Notes: generated by a model from the letters alone, not told the origin. DNA of 64,000 nucleotides from Hyphomicrobiales bacterium (GCA_900472295.1 UCIA01000021.1:91702-155701), one strand, 5' to 3'. Numbered from the stretch's first letter, positions 29,754 through 39,395 are shown. Numbers and translations are program-made.

Positions 29754-31307
29754 TCACGAGACCGGCAGCGCCCCGCCCTCTTGCGTGCGCCGGGCGATGA
29801 ACTCGTCAAGCACACCAGCTGTGGCAGCGGCTGATGCCGGCGGCTGGAAGTCGGCCAGCGTCCGTTTCCAGATGCCGGTGGCGCGCTCGGTGGCCGACTT
29901 CGAACCGGACTGGGTCCAGTTGCCGAAATTCGACCAGTCGGCGACCAGCGGTTCGTAGAAGGCGGTTCGGTAGCGCGCCATGGTGTGGCCGGCGGAGAAG
30001 AAATGCCCGCCCGGTTGGACTTCGGCGATGGCCTCGAAGCCGATCGCATCCTCATCGCCGGGGGTTGTGGCGCAGAGTTCGGCGACCGTCTGCAACGCCT
30101 CGATGTCGGTGATCAGCTTCTCATAGGAGACACTGAGACCACCCTCAAGCCAGCCGGCGGCATGGATGCAGACGGTGGCGCCGGCAAGCACCGAACCCCA
30201 CAACGCAAACTGCGTCTCATGCGCCGCCTGCACATCGGAGATGTTGGCGGCACTGCCGCCGCCGGACCGCCAGGGAAGGCCGGTGAAGCGCGCCAGTTGG
30301 CCGGCGCCCAGCGTCGCCTTGACATGCTCGGGCGTGCCGAAAGCCGGCGCGCCAGACTTCATGTCGACATTGGAGGAGAAGGAACCGTAGACCACCGGCG
30401 CGCCCGGCCGCACCATCTGCGCCAGCGCGAGACCAGCCAGGGCTTCGGCATGCTGCAGCGTCAATGCGCCGGCGACCGTGATCGGCGCCATGGCGCCGGC
30501 CAGGCAGAAGGGCGTGATGACCGAGACCTGGCCGGCTTTGGCGAAATCGATGATGCCTTGCGCCATCGGGATATCGAGCTGGCGCGGCGAGTTGGTGTTG
30601 ATCACGGTGTAGCAATGGACGCCGGCAAGGAACTCCTCTTGCGACAGGCCACGCGCCAGCCGGATCATCTCGAAGCCGTCTTCGACCTGCGGCGTTCCAC
30701 GAGCGAAGACGAAGGGGAATTTGTCGGACAGCGTCAGTTGCGCGCGGTTGACGGCATAGTGGCGTAAACGGTTGTCGACATCCTGCGGCTCGATGCAGGG
30801 GCAAAGCATGTGCAGTACGTCGAAATGCTGGATGAGCTTGGTCAATTCCTCGAACGCGGCGAGCGTGCCCGGCCGCCGGCCGCGTTCCAGATCGGTGACG
30901 TTGGGCGCACCGGCGCCGGCCAGGAACGCCATCGAGCCAAGTTCCAGCGTAAGGTCGCGTCTGCGATCGCCGGCCAGCGCCGGGATCGACTTTGGCGCCG
31001 AGGCGAGTGCTGCCGCCACGATATCGCGGCCGATGCGCACCATCTGGCTGTCCTCGTCGACCAGCGCACCGGCTTTGGCGTAGATCGCCCGCGCCTCGGG
31101 CAACAGCACCTTTATGCCGAGCTCTTCCAGCACGCGCAGCGCCGTGTCGTGGATGGCGGCGACCTGGTCATCCGAAAACACCGGCTGCGGCAGAAACGGG
31201 TTCTTCAGCGACCGGTAGTTGGGATGGCGGCTTGACCCGCTGCCGGCCTCGCTGGCGTGTCCCCGCCGGCGCTCGCGCCTGTTCTCCCGTGCGGCTTCAT
31301 CAACCAT
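29754..31307 (-). CDS. MttB-family (trimethylamine methyltransferase-like) protein, non-pyrrolysine
   Basis: A 517-residue TIM-barrel protein of the MttB superfamily. Recognisable blocks are LRVLEELGIKV, HMLCPCIEPQDVD, AGHTMARYRTAFYEPLV and the Gly-rich core (GAPVVYGSFSSNVDMKSGAPAFGTPE). The frame has no in-frame amber, so it lacks pyrrolysine. Such members are known to demethylate quaternary amines such as glycine betaine with a corrinoid protein. No corrinoid protein gene is nearby. It is followed upstream, 12 bp away, by a dimethylglycine-dehydrogenase-like gene, so a methylated-amine pathway is likely. The substrate is not shown. Confidence 0.88.
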   Translation of the reverse strand: MVDEAARENRRERRRGHASEAGSGSSRHPNYRSLKNPFLPQPVFSDDQVAAIHDTALRVLEELGIKVLLPEARAIYAKAGALVDEDSQMVRIGRDIVAAALASAPKSIPALAGDRRRDLTLELGSMAFLAGAGAPNVTDLERGRRPGTLAAFEELTKLIQHFDVLHMLCPCIEPQDVDNRLRHYAVNRAQLTLSDKFPFVFARGTPQVEDGFEMIRLARGLSQEEFLAGVHCYTVINTNSPRQLDIPMAQGIIDFAKAGQVSVITPFCLAGAMAPITVAGALTLQHAEALAGLALAQMVRPGAPVVYGSFSSNVDMKSGAPAFGTPEHVKATLGAGQLARFTGLPWRSGGGSAANISDVQAAHETQFALWGSVLAGATVCIHAAGWLEGGLSVSYEKLITDIEALQTVAELCATTPGDEDAIGFEAIAEVQPGGHFFSAGHTMARYRTAFYEPLVADWSNFGNWTQSGSKSATERATGIWKRTLADFQPPASAAATAGVLDEFIARRTQEGGALPVS

Positions 31308-31319
31308 GTCCGTTTCTCC

Positions 31320-33731
31320 TCATTGCCGCATCGCCTTGCCCTCGGGGTCGTAAGGCGATGCAGCGATCACGCACGCCGGCCGTTCGACTCCGACAATGTG
31401 CACCGAAAGCTCGGCCCCCTCGCCGGCGAAATCGTCATCCAGCAACGCCAGCGCGACGCTCTTGCCAATTGTGTAGCCATAACCACCGGAGGTGACGAAG
31501 CCGACGCGCCGGCCCTTGTGCCAGACCGGCTCGAAGCCGCTGGCGTCGGCATCGAGCGCATCGATCTCGAGCGTCACGAGCCGTTGCGAGGTGCCGGCTT
31601 CGCGTTGCCTGAGGGCGGCGTCACGGCCGATGAAATCGCCCTTGGAAAACGCGATGAAACGGTCGAGGCCGGTTTGCGCCGGCGTATAGGCTTGCGTGAA
31701 TTCGCGTGACCAGATGCCAAAGCTCTTTTCCAGCCGCAGTGCGTTCAGCGCATAATAACCAACCTCGGCAAGGCCGAGATCCGTGCCGGCCGCAAGCAGG
31801 GTTTCGCGCAAGGCGGGATGCATTGTGACGGGACAATTGATCTCGAAGCCGAGCTCGCCGGCGATCGACAGCCGCGCCACGCGGGCGCTCACCATGCCGA
31901 TGTCGAACTGGCCGCAAGCCATGAAAGGCAAGGCTTGCGCCGAGACATCCTGATGGGTGGTGCGCTCGACGATCTTGCGGGCGTTCGGCCCGGTGACGAG
32001 GAAGCCGCTGATCGTGTCGGAGATGTCGGTGGCGGAAACACCTTCCCCCGCATGCGCTTCGAACCAGCGCATGTGGAACTCCCTGAGATAGTAGGAGCCC
32101 ATCAGCCAATATTCGCCGCCGCCCCAATTGAGCACGGTGAGGTCGCCCTTGAGCCGGCCGTCCGGCCCAAGCATCGGCGCCAGCCTTGCCTGCCCGGGCT
32201 TGGGCAGTTTCGATGCCAGCAGCCGGTCGAGCCAGGCCTCGGCGCCCGGCCCCGACACAGCGTAGCGCGAGAAGGCCGAGGTATCGACAAGACCGGCGGC
32301 ACGGCGCACCTGCAATGCCTCGTCGCCGACGATGTCGAAGGCGTTGGAGCGCTTAAGCGTCGTCTCCTCGCGAAAACCTATCGGCGCGAAATAGGCAGGG
32401 ATTTCCTGCCCCCAGGAGGCCGTCCACTCGCAGCCGGCGGCCGTCATGCCGTCATAGGCGCCGGGGCGCTTCAGCGGCCGGCCGGCCGGCAGCCGCTCAT
32501 TTGGGAAGGTCATGACGAAGCGGCGGGCATAGAACTGGCGCGTCGTCTGCTTGAGATACTCGCGGTTGGCGGCAAAGGCGCCATAGCGGGCGATGTCCAT
32601 GCCGAATATGTCGGCTTGCGGTTCGCCATGAATCATCCATTCGGCCAGCGATTTGCCGACGCCGCCGCCCTGGCTGAAGCCGGCCATGACGCCGCAGGCA
32701 ACCCAGTAATTCTTCAGGCCCCGCACCGGTCCGACAAGCGGGTTGCCGTCGGGCGTGAAGGTGAAGGCGCCGTTGACCCATTTGCGGATGCCGGCCTTGG
32801 CCAGGCAGGGAAAGCGCTCATAGGCTTTTGTGAGTTCGGGGCTGATGCGGTCGATGTCTTCCGGGATCAGCTCGATGCCGTAATCCCAGGGCGCGCCGTC
32901 CATGTTCCAATGCTTTGGATTTTGCTCATAGACGCCAAGCAGGACGCCTTTGCGCTCCTGCCTGAGATAGGAGAAGCCGTCGAGGTCGACGGCAAGGCCA
33001 AGCTCCTTTTCGAGGGCAGCCACCTCCGGAATGTCCTCGGTGACGAAATAATGATGCTCCATCGGCGTCACCGGCAGGTCGACGCCGGCCATGCGGCCGA
33101 CCTGCTTGGCCCACAGGCCGCCGGCATTGACGACATGCTCAGCAACGATCGTGCCCTGTTCGGTCAGCACGTCCCAGCCGCCATCGGCGCGCGGCTTGAG
33201 ATCGAGCACACGGTTGCGCAGGATGACATCGGCGCCGCGCTTCTTCGCGGCCCCGGCATAAGCGTGGGTGGTGCCGTAGGGGTCGAGATGGCCTTCGTTG
33301 GAATCGTAGAGGCCCCCCAGCACGCCGCTGACATCGACGATCGGGCAGATTTCCTTGATCTCTTCGGGGGTGACCAGCCGGGCAGTCTCGATGCCGACCG
33401 ACTGGAACACAGCCCAGGCCGATTTCAGCCATTCCCAGCGCTGCGGATCGCTCGCCATGTTGACGCCGCCGGTCATGTGCAGGCCGGCATTCTGGCCGGA
33501 CTCGACTTCCAGCTCGCGATAGAGCTTGATCGTATAGTCCTGCAGCGCCGCGACATTGGGATCGGCGTTGAGCGCGTGGAAGCCGGCCGCGGCATGCCAG
33601 GTCGACCCGGCGGTCAGTTCGGCGCGCTCGATCAGCGCCACCTCGCTCCAACCGAAGCGCGCCAGATGGTAGAGCACCGAGGCGCCGACCACGCCCCCGC
33701 CGATGACAACCGCCCGATAATGCGACTTCAC
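31320..33731 (-). CDS. dimethylglycine/sarcosine dehydrogenase-like flavoprotein
   Basis: An 803-residue FAD enzyme that would oxidise N-methyl groups and pass the one-carbon unit to tetrahydrofolate. The N-terminal Rossmann motif is GGGVVGAS (11-18). A GSTWHAAAG motif follows at about 43-50, whose His46 is the covalent-flavin site in this family. After the oxidase domain (to about 370) come an FAO-M segment, a GcvT-like folate domain (about 425-700) and its C-terminal domain, the full layout of DMGDH/SARDH. Start GTG 33731 has GAGAGG upstream. It is the promoter-proximal gene of the operon. Confidence 0.88.
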   Translation of the reverse strand: MKSHYRAVVIGGGVVGASVLYHLARFGWSEVALIERAELTAGSTWHAAAGFHALNADPNVAALQDYTIKLYRELEVESGQNAGLHMTGGVNMASDPQRWEWLKSAWAVFQSVGIETARLVTPEEIKEICPIVDVSGVLGGLYDSNEGHLDPYGTTHAYAGAAKKRGADVILRNRVLDLKPRADGGWDVLTEQGTIVAEHVVNAGGLWAKQVGRMAGVDLPVTPMEHHYFVTEDIPEVAALEKELGLAVDLDGFSYLRQERKGVLLGVYEQNPKHWNMDGAPWDYGIELIPEDIDRISPELTKAYERFPCLAKAGIRKWVNGAFTFTPDGNPLVGPVRGLKNYWVACGVMAGFSQGGGVGKSLAEWMIHGEPQADIFGMDIARYGAFAANREYLKQTTRQFYARRFVMTFPNERLPAGRPLKRPGAYDGMTAAGCEWTASWGQEIPAYFAPIGFREETTLKRSNAFDIVGDEALQVRRAAGLVDTSAFSRYAVSGPGAEAWLDRLLASKLPKPGQARLAPMLGPDGRLKGDLTVLNWGGGEYWLMGSYYLREFHMRWFEAHAGEGVSATDISDTISGFLVTGPNARKIVERTTHQDVSAQALPFMACGQFDIGMVSARVARLSIAGELGFEINCPVTMHPALRETLLAAGTDLGLAEVGYYALNALRLEKSFGIWSREFTQAYTPAQTGLDRFIAFSKGDFIGRDAALRQREAGTSQRLVTLEIDALDADASGFEPVWHKGRRVGFVTSGGYGYTIGKSVALALLDDDFAGEGAELSVHIVGVERPACVIAASPYDPEGKAMRQ

Positions 33732-33772
33732 GAGCCTCTCCCTCTCGTTCCCAAGCCCATACGATACATCTA

Positions 33773-33804
33773 CTGGACACACGTGTCTAGACACTTATGT
33801 CCAG
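33773..33804. promoter_or_regulatory. nested palindromic operator in the divergent promoter region
   Basis: A 12-bp perfect palindrome, GTGTCTAGACAC (33783-33794), is centred inside the outer pair CTGGACA (33773-33779) and TGTCCAG (33798-33804); all share one centre. It lies 42 bp before the flavoprotein start and 40 bp before the tetR ATG. This is a typical dual operator for a divergently encoded TetR regulator. Assignment to the neighbour is inferred. Confidence 0.75.
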
Positions 33805-33843
33805 AGCTTGCACGACGCTCTCCGCCATGCCACTTGTGGGTCC

Positions 33844-34482
33844 ATGATCATGATCGCACCCCAGGACGACCCGGCGCCCGGCAACATCAAGGCGACCCGC
33901 TCGGACTGGATCAATCTGGCGCTGCAGACGCTGGTCTCGGACGGCATAGAGAGCGTGCGGGTGCTGACGCTCGGCCAGAAGCTCGGCGTCTCGCGGTCGA
34001 GCTTCTATTGGTATTTCCAGAGCCGCCAGGATTTGCTCGACCAGTTGCTCGCCCATTGGCATGACACCAACACCAAGGCGATCGTCGAGCGCGCAAACCG
34101 GCCGGCCGAGACGATCATCGTGGCCGTCCTGAACGTCTTCGAGTGCTGGGCCGACGAGCGCCTGTTCGATCCACGGCTCGATTTTGCCGTCCGTGAATGG
34201 GCACGGCGCTCCGACGATGTTCGCGCCGCCATCGACCAGGCCGACAACGACCGTCTCGGCGCCATCCGCGCGATGTATCGCCGGCACGGCTATGGCGAGG
34301 AAGACGCCTTCATCCGGGCGCGCGTGCTTTATTACATGCAGATCGGCTATTACGTGCTTGACCTCAAGGAGCCGGTCGAAGCACGCGTCAGCCATCTCGC
34401 CGCCTATCTGCGCGCCTTCACCGGCCAGGAGCCGAGCGAAGCGGATGTGGCGCATTTCATGCACTTCATCGGCGCTCGCTGA
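33844..34482 (+). CDS. TetR-family regulator of the divergent demethylation genes
   Basis: A 212-residue TetR-type repressor. The N-terminal helix-turn-helix is clear: RSDWINLALQTLVSDGIESVRVLTLGQKLGVSRSSFYWYFQSRQDLLDQLLAHW. A helical ligand domain follows. It is divergent from the flavoprotein-MttB operon, and a palindrome lies between them, so it probably controls that operon and itself. Two start codons are possible, ATG 33844 or ATG 33850. The inducer is unknown. Confidence 0.9.
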   Translation: MIMIAPQDDPAPGNIKATRSDWINLALQTLVSDGIESVRVLTLGQKLGVSRSSFYWYFQSRQDLLDQLLAHWHDTNTKAIVERANRPAETIIVAVLNVFECWADERLFDPRLDFAVREWARRSDDVRAAIDQADNDRLGAIRAMYRRHGYGEEDAFIRARVLYYMQIGYYVLDLKEPVEARVSHLAAYLRAFTGQEPSEADVAHFMHFIGAR

Positions 34483-34630
34483 TAGCAGCCTCGCAGTCAA
34501 CAAACCGTGCGGTGTGGCCTGGCTGCCCTTGTGAGCCGGGCTGAAATGGACGAATAGTCTTCGCCGGGAGTGCCCGCCCTGAAATTGCCTGCTTGCGGTT
34601 CTCAGGTTCTGGGTGGGGTGAGTTTCGGGA

Positions 34631-36790
34631 ATGGCCAGTCCTTTAGAACGACGTCCAAGACGAAGAGGTCCGATCGCCGCCGCACTGCTGGCGGTGGATG
34701 CGTGGATCGATTCCTCGCTCTACGAGATCGGCTTCAAGGCGGGCCAGTTCTGGGAAACGGCGACCATTTTTTCGCGACGCTTCCGCGTCAAAGGCTGGCG
34801 GCGCGGCATCGTCGAGGTGCTGAGCGAAGGTTTTACCATGGGCGCCGGCGGCATCGTCGTGCTGCTCGCGCTGGCCATGCCGGCCTTCCAGATCACCACA
34901 GGCGACTGGCGCAGCCAAGGTGATTTCGCCGTCACCTTCCTCGATCGCTACGGCAATGAGATCGGCCAGCGCGGTATCATCCAACGCGATTCCGTGCCGG
35001 TCGACGAGATGCCGGACCATGTCATCAAGGCAGTGCTGGCGACCGAGGACCGGCGTTTCTTCGAGCATTACGGCATCGACGTGCTCGGCCTGTCGCGCGC
35101 CATCTTCGAGAATGTGCGGGCCAATTCCGTCGTCCAGGGCGGCTCCAGCATCACCCAGCAGCTGGCCAAGAACCTGTTCCTGTCCAACGAGCGGACCTTG
35201 CAGCGCAAGATCAAGGAAGCCTTCCTGTCATTATGGCTGGAGGCCAATCTGTCGAAGAAGGAAATCCTGCAGCTCTATCTCGACCGCGCCTATATGGGCG
35301 GCGGTACATTCGGCATCGAGGCGGCGGCGGATTTCTATTTCGACAAGAGCGTCAAGGATCTGAACCTCGCCGAGGCGGCGATGCTGGCCGGCCTGTTCAA
35401 GGCGCCGACCAAATACGCCCCGCATATCAACCTGCCGGCTGCCCGCGCGCGCGCCAATGTGGTGCTGTCCAATCTCGTCGATTCCGGTTTCATGACCGAG
35501 GGCCAGGTGCTGCAGGCAAGGCTGCATCCTGCTGAGATCGTCGATCGCGGCGAGCAGAAAAGCCCTGACTATTACCTCGACTGGGCCTTTGACGAGGTCA
35601 AGAAGATCGCCAAGCCCGGCCAGCATTCGCTGGTCGCCCACACCACCTTCGATGCCAACATCCAGAAGGCGGCGGAAGAATCCGTCGAATTTCACCTCCG
35701 TCAATTCGGCAAGGAATACAACGTCACCGAAGGCGCCGTTGTGGTGATCGAGACCAATGGCGCGGTGCGTGCCATTGTCGGCGGCCGCGACTATGGCGCC
35801 AGCCAGTTCAACCGCGCCACCAAGGCGCTGCGCCAGACCGGCTCCTCGTTCAAACCCTATGTCTACGCCACGGCGATGGAACATGGATTTACGCCGGATT
35901 CCGTTGTTTCAGGCGGGCCGATCAGCTGGGGCGGCTGGTCGCCGCACAATTACAATGGCGGCTCGGCCGGCAATGTGACGCTGACTACGGCGATCGCCAA
36001 ATCAATCAACACGGTGCCGGTGCGGTTGGCCAAGGACTATCTCGGCATCGACCCGATCAAGAAGATGGCTGAATCGATGGGCGTGGAGACGCCGCTCGAA
36101 GGGCACAAGACGATGGTGCTCGGCACGTCGGGCATGACGGTGATGGACCAGGCGACGGGCTACAGCGTGTTTGCCCAGAACGGCTTCGTCGGCTCCAGGC
36201 ACGGCATCACCCAACTCGTCACCCGTACCGGCGAGGTCGTCTACGACTTCGCCAAGGATGCGCCGCCGCCGCACCGGGTGTTGTCGGAACAGGCGCTGGC
36301 ATACATGAACACCATGCTGGCGGCAGTGCCGGTGATCGGCACGGCGCGGCGCGCGCAGCTGCCCAACATCGTCGTTGCCGGCAAAACCGGCACGACGCAG
36401 TCCTATCGCGACGCCTGGTTCGTCGGCTTCACCGGCAATTACACGGCTGCAGTATGGCTCGGCAATGACGATTTCTCGCAGACGCGGAACATGACCGGCG
36501 GCACGCTGCCGGCGATGGTGTGGCAGCGGCTGATGGTCTATGCGCACCAGAACATCGACCTGAAGCCGATCCCCGGCCTCGAAAAGCCCTTCGTCGACGA
36601 GGCGATCGCGGCCAAGGCCGAGGAGGCGGAGAAGAAAAAGGCCGACCAGGCAGCGGCGGATGCCGCAGCCGAGCGCCCGCCGGTGCTGTCCAGCCGCACG
36701 ACGCAGACGCTGCGCGAGATGACCAAGGTGTTCCAGGCCGCCCCCGTGCTCGGCGCACCGTCCGCGCCGGAGACGCTGTCGGCGCTCTGA
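34631..36790 (+). CDS. class A penicillin-binding protein (bifunctional transglycosylase/transpeptidase)
   Basis: A 719-residue PBP1-type peptidoglycan synthase. A membrane span lies near 72-92. The GT51 domain has Glu139 in ATEDRRFFEHYGID and the GGSSITQQLAKNLFL motif. The transpeptidase domain has Ser405 in TGSSFKPYVYA, the SxN motif SIN (in AKSINTVPV) and the KTGTT motif with Lys585. The C-terminal tail is Ala/Lys/Glu rich. It polymerises and cross-links the wall at the cytoplasmic membrane. Exact subtype (PBP1a or PBP1b-like) is not settled. Confidence 0.95.
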   Translation: MASPLERRPRRRGPIAAALLAVDAWIDSSLYEIGFKAGQFWETATIFSRRFRVKGWRRGIVEVLSEGFTMGAGGIVVLLALAMPAFQITTGDWRSQGDFAVTFLDRYGNEIGQRGIIQRDSVPVDEMPDHVIKAVLATEDRRFFEHYGIDVLGLSRAIFENVRANSVVQGGSSITQQLAKNLFLSNERTLQRKIKEAFLSLWLEANLSKKEILQLYLDRAYMGGGTFGIEAAADFYFDKSVKDLNLAEAAMLAGLFKAPTKYAPHINLPAARARANVVLSNLVDSGFMTEGQVLQARLHPAEIVDRGEQKSPDYYLDWAFDEVKKIAKPGQHSLVAHTTFDANIQKAAEESVEFHLRQFGKEYNVTEGAVVVIETNGAVRAIVGGRDYGASQFNRATKALRQTGSSFKPYVYATAMEHGFTPDSVVSGGPISWGGWSPHNYNGGSAGNVTLTTAIAKSINTVPVRLAKDYLGIDPIKKMAESMGVETPLEGHKTMVLGTSGMTVMDQATGYSVFAQNGFVGSRHGITQLVTRTGEVVYDFAKDAPPPHRVLSEQALAYMNTMLAAVPVIGTARRAQLPNIVVAGKTGTTQSYRDAWFVGFTGNYTAAVWLGNDDFSQTRNMTGGTLPAMVWQRLMVYAHQNIDLKPIPGLEKPFVDEAIAAKAEEAEKKKADQAAADAAAERPPVLSSRTTQTLREMTKVFQAAPVLGAPSAPETLSAL

Positions 36791-36864
36791 CCGCCATTCC
36801 CCCGCTTGCCCTGCGGCCTGCCCCGCTATATCCCCGAACGACAATTCTCTCGTCCCGGTTCTTC

Positions 36865-37449
36865 ATGCTCAAGACCGCCTTGCTCACCTTGCTTTCGCTT
36901 GCCATAGCCATCGGTGGCGGCGGCAGCAGCGTCTGGTATGCGCTGCAGGCGCAGAGCGGCGTCGGCGCGATCAGCATCGGCCAATGGACCGCCTTCCCCG
37001 AGATCGGCACGCAAAATGCCGACCCCTATTCCAAGGCCCGCGTGGCGCGCGAAGGCGTCTTGGCGCTCGGCAAGGCCGAGGGCCTGTCCTTCATCGCCGA
37101 ACGCGATGCAGCCGGCGACGAGCTTCAGCGGCAATGCGACTACAGGATCGAAGGCGGATTCCCCACCGCCCGGTTCTGGACGCTTTATGCCGCCGATCAG
37201 TCGCTCGGCGTGGTCGACACCGGCAAGCCGAGGCTGGCGGCGCTGCAATCCTACCAGGTGCTGCGCCAGCCCGACAATTCGGTGGTCATTGCCGTCGGCA
37301 ATCGGCCAGCGCCTGGCAACTGGCTTTTGACCGGCGGCTTCGGCCGGATGTATTTCGTGCTCACCTTCTACGACACGCCGATTGCCTCGAGCACCGGCCT
37401 TTCCGACGTGACGCTGCCGCGCATCGTCAAGGCAGGCTGCAATGCGTAG
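36865..37449 (+). CDS. DUF1214-domain membrane-anchored protein
   Basis: A 194-residue protein with an N-terminal membrane helix (LKTALLTLLSLAIAIGGGGSSVWYAL) and a beta-rich periplasmic domain ending DTPIASSTGLSDVTLPRIVKAGCNA. The pattern resembles the DUF1214 proteins that are encoded next to DUF1254 genes in rhizobia. Its stop overlaps the next gene's start by 8 bp. Function unknown. Confidence 0.8.
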   Translation: MLKTALLTLLSLAIAIGGGGSSVWYALQAQSGVGAISIGQWTAFPEIGTQNADPYSKARVAREGVLALGKAEGLSFIAERDAAGDELQRQCDYRIEGGFPTARFWTLYAADQSLGVVDTGKPRLAALQSYQVLRQPDNSVVIAVGNRPAPGNWLLTGGFGRMYFVLTFYDTPIASSTGLSDVTLPRIVKAGCNA

Positions 37450-37990
37450 GCTGCTGCACGCCATCCTGCTCGGCCTGCTGGGCGCCGGCATCGTCCACAT
37501 CGTCGTTTTGTTGCTGGTACCGGAATTTACCGAGCGCGATGCCTGGTCGCGGCTGGCAATGGCTTCCGACCTCTACAAGATGACCAGGCTCGACGCCGAG
37601 GCCGGCGGCGCGCCGGTGGTAAAGTCGGTCGACCCGCTGTTTTACGCCGCCGCCTGCCGCTTCGATCTCGCCGAAGGCATGGTGCGCATAAAGGCGCCGG
37701 GCAGCGTGCCGTTCTGGTCGGTCTCGGTCTATGGCCGCAACGGCCACAATTTCTATTCCTTCAACGACCACACGGCGACCGGCAGCAAGCTCGACACCGT
37801 GGTGCTGACGCCGGCGCAGATGATCGACGTGCGCCGGGAACTTCCGGAAGACCTGCAAGGGGCGATCTTCGTCGAAGCGCCGATCGAGGAAGGCATCTTC
37901 GTCATCCGCGCCTTCGTACCCGACGACAGCTGGAAGCCGATAGTCGAACAGTTTCTGGAGCAGAGCTCCTGCGAACTGCAGGACTACTGA
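37442..37990 (+). CDS. DUF1254-domain membrane-anchored protein
   Basis: A 182-residue protein: one membrane helix near the start (AILLGLLGAGIVHIVVLLLV), then a beta-strand-rich domain including SVDPLFYAAACRFDLAEGMVRIKAPGSVPFWSVSVYGRNGHNFYSFND. This matches the DUF1254 family. It partners with the overlapping DUF1214 gene; both are probably exported and act together. Function unknown. Confidence 0.8.
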   Translation: MRRLLHAILLGLLGAGIVHIVVLLLVPEFTERDAWSRLAMASDLYKMTRLDAEAGGAPVVKSVDPLFYAAACRFDLAEGMVRIKAPGSVPFWSVSVYGRNGHNFYSFNDHTATGSKLDTVVLTPAQMIDVRRELPEDLQGAIFVEAPIEEGIFVIRAFVPDDSWKPIVEQFLEQSSCELQDY

Positions 37991-38008
37991 TTTCAGCCTG
38001 TTACCAGG

Positions 38009-38197
38009 TCAGTGATGCGGAACAGGCGTTCGCGGCGTGCCTGGCTTGTCCGCTTCGGCCGGCCGCGCCTCACCCGCCAATGGCGGATGCTCGTAGCGGA
38101 CGCCGGGGAAAATGATCACCGCCGCCGGCGTGCCGGTGTCCTGAACTGCTCGATTGACTGGTGCCGATCGCGGCACGAAAGACAGTACCATGCCCAT
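38009..38197 (-). CDS. small hypothetical protein
   Basis: A 62-residue protein (MGMVLSFVPRSAPVNRAVQDTGTPAAVIIFPGVRYEHPP...) that ends with a His-His. The opening resembles a common short rhizobial ORF. No membrane span or known domain. It stands alone between convergent and divergent neighbours. I chose ATG 38197; ATG 38191 and 38233 are alternatives. Confidence 0.55.
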   Translation of the reverse strand: MGMVLSFVPRSAPVNRAVQDTGTPAAVIIFPGVRYEHPPLAGEARPAEADKPGTPRTPVPHH

Positions 38198-38360
38198 GGT
38201 TCGCGTATTCCTCTCGGTTGCCCCGGAGCACAACGCAACGCCTCCAAATGTGATTAAGGCAGGCAGAGGGTTAACGGAGCGCTAACGGATCGCGGCTAAT
38301 TTGATGTTTGTTCCCGGCCTCACGCGAAACCGACACAGTTGCGGTTGAGCATGGTCCGGG

Positions 38361-39395
38361 TTGTGTCGAGTATCGGGCGTATCTTCCGTGTCAGCTTCGG
38401 ATTTCAGGCAAATCGCCATACGGGCGGAATCGGGAAAGGCCGAAAGGCTGTTTCGCGCCGCTGTGTCGGCGTTCTGCTCGCTGACCCGCCCGTCGCGCCG
38501 CGAGATCGCCCAGCTCGAGGATTTGACGCTGCCGCTGTTCGACAGCGTGTCGGTCGAATCGCGCCGCTATGTCGCCGCCGCGCTTTCAGAATGCGAATAT
38601 GCCCCGGCGGGCCTGGTGCGGCGGCTCTGCGAGGAACCGGTCGATGTCTGCGCGCCTCTGCTTGTCCGTTCGCGGGCGCTGGGCGATATCGACCTGATCG
38701 CGCTGATTGGCCGCCACGGCCTGCCGCATGCGCGCGCCATTGCCCGCCGCAAGGATTTGAACCCGACCATCGCGCAATTGATCAAGGCGCTGGAGAGACC
38801 GACCCTGGTGCGGGTGCGGCAGCCTGAGCCGATCGCCGAAGCGGCGGTCGATAGTGCCGAACCTGTTCCTGCCAGGCCCGATGAGCGGACGCCCGGCAGC
38901 GCCGCGGAAAACGCCAGGCGCCGGTTGCGCACGATGATGCTCCCTGATGGCGAGACGACTTCCGTCAATCACTTCGTCGGCTCTTCGACCTACGGCAAGC
39001 TGCGCGAAACGGCGCTGACAGGCAACGCCGCCTTCTTCCAGACCGCGCTCGCCGACGCGCTCGACATCGACTTTTCGACGGCGCGCGTGCTGACCGAACA
39101 TTCGAGCTATCTCTCGCTGCTCGCCGCCTTGCGGGCGCTCGACCTCAGCGAGGACAAGGCCTTCCTGATCACGGTCGCCGTCTATCCCCGCGAGTTTCCG
39201 CACCCGCAGGCGATCCGCATCTTCCTCGACCGCTACCGCCTGCTGCACCACGAAGCAGCCCTCGACAAGGTGCGCGGCTGGAAGGCCGAAACGCTGTCGA
39301 CGGCCATTCGCGGCAACGTGCACGTCGCCGCAAACGCCGATCAGGCGCCGGATGGCGACAAGGCCAGCTTAGGGGCCAGCCTCAAGGCGTCTTGA
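38361..39395 (+). CDS. DUF2336 family protein
   Basis: A 344-residue, mostly helical protein matching DUF2336 (SRREIAQLEDLTLPLFDSVSVESRRYVAAALSECEYAPAGLVRRLCEEPVDVCAPLLVRS), a family made of HEAT-like helical repeats in alphaproteobacteria. Cytoplasmic, with no membrane segment. The start is uncertain: the first codon shown is a TTG at 38361, and a GTG at 38388 is also possible; neither has a strong ribosome site. Function unknown. Confidence 0.85.
   Translation: MCRVSGVSSVSASDFRQIAIRAESGKAERLFRAAVSAFCSLTRPSRREIAQLEDLTLPLFDSVSVESRRYVAAALSECEYAPAGLVRRLCEEPVDVCAPLLVRSRALGDIDLIALIGRHGLPHARAIARRKDLNPTIAQLIKALERPTLVRVRQPEPIAEAAVDSAEPVPARPDERTPGSAAENARRRLRTMMLPDGETTSVNHFVGSSTYGKLRETALTGNAAFFQTALADALDIDFSTARVLTEHSSYLSLLAALRALDLSEDKAFLITVAVYPREFPHPQAIRIFLDRYRLLHHEAALDKVRGWKAETLSTAIRGNVHVAANADQAPDGDKASLGASLKAS

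Noticed and set aside
31818..34064. 748-codon plus-strand frame opposite the flavoprotein gene
   Set aside because: It covers a well-supported FAD enzyme and its operator region; no family pattern.
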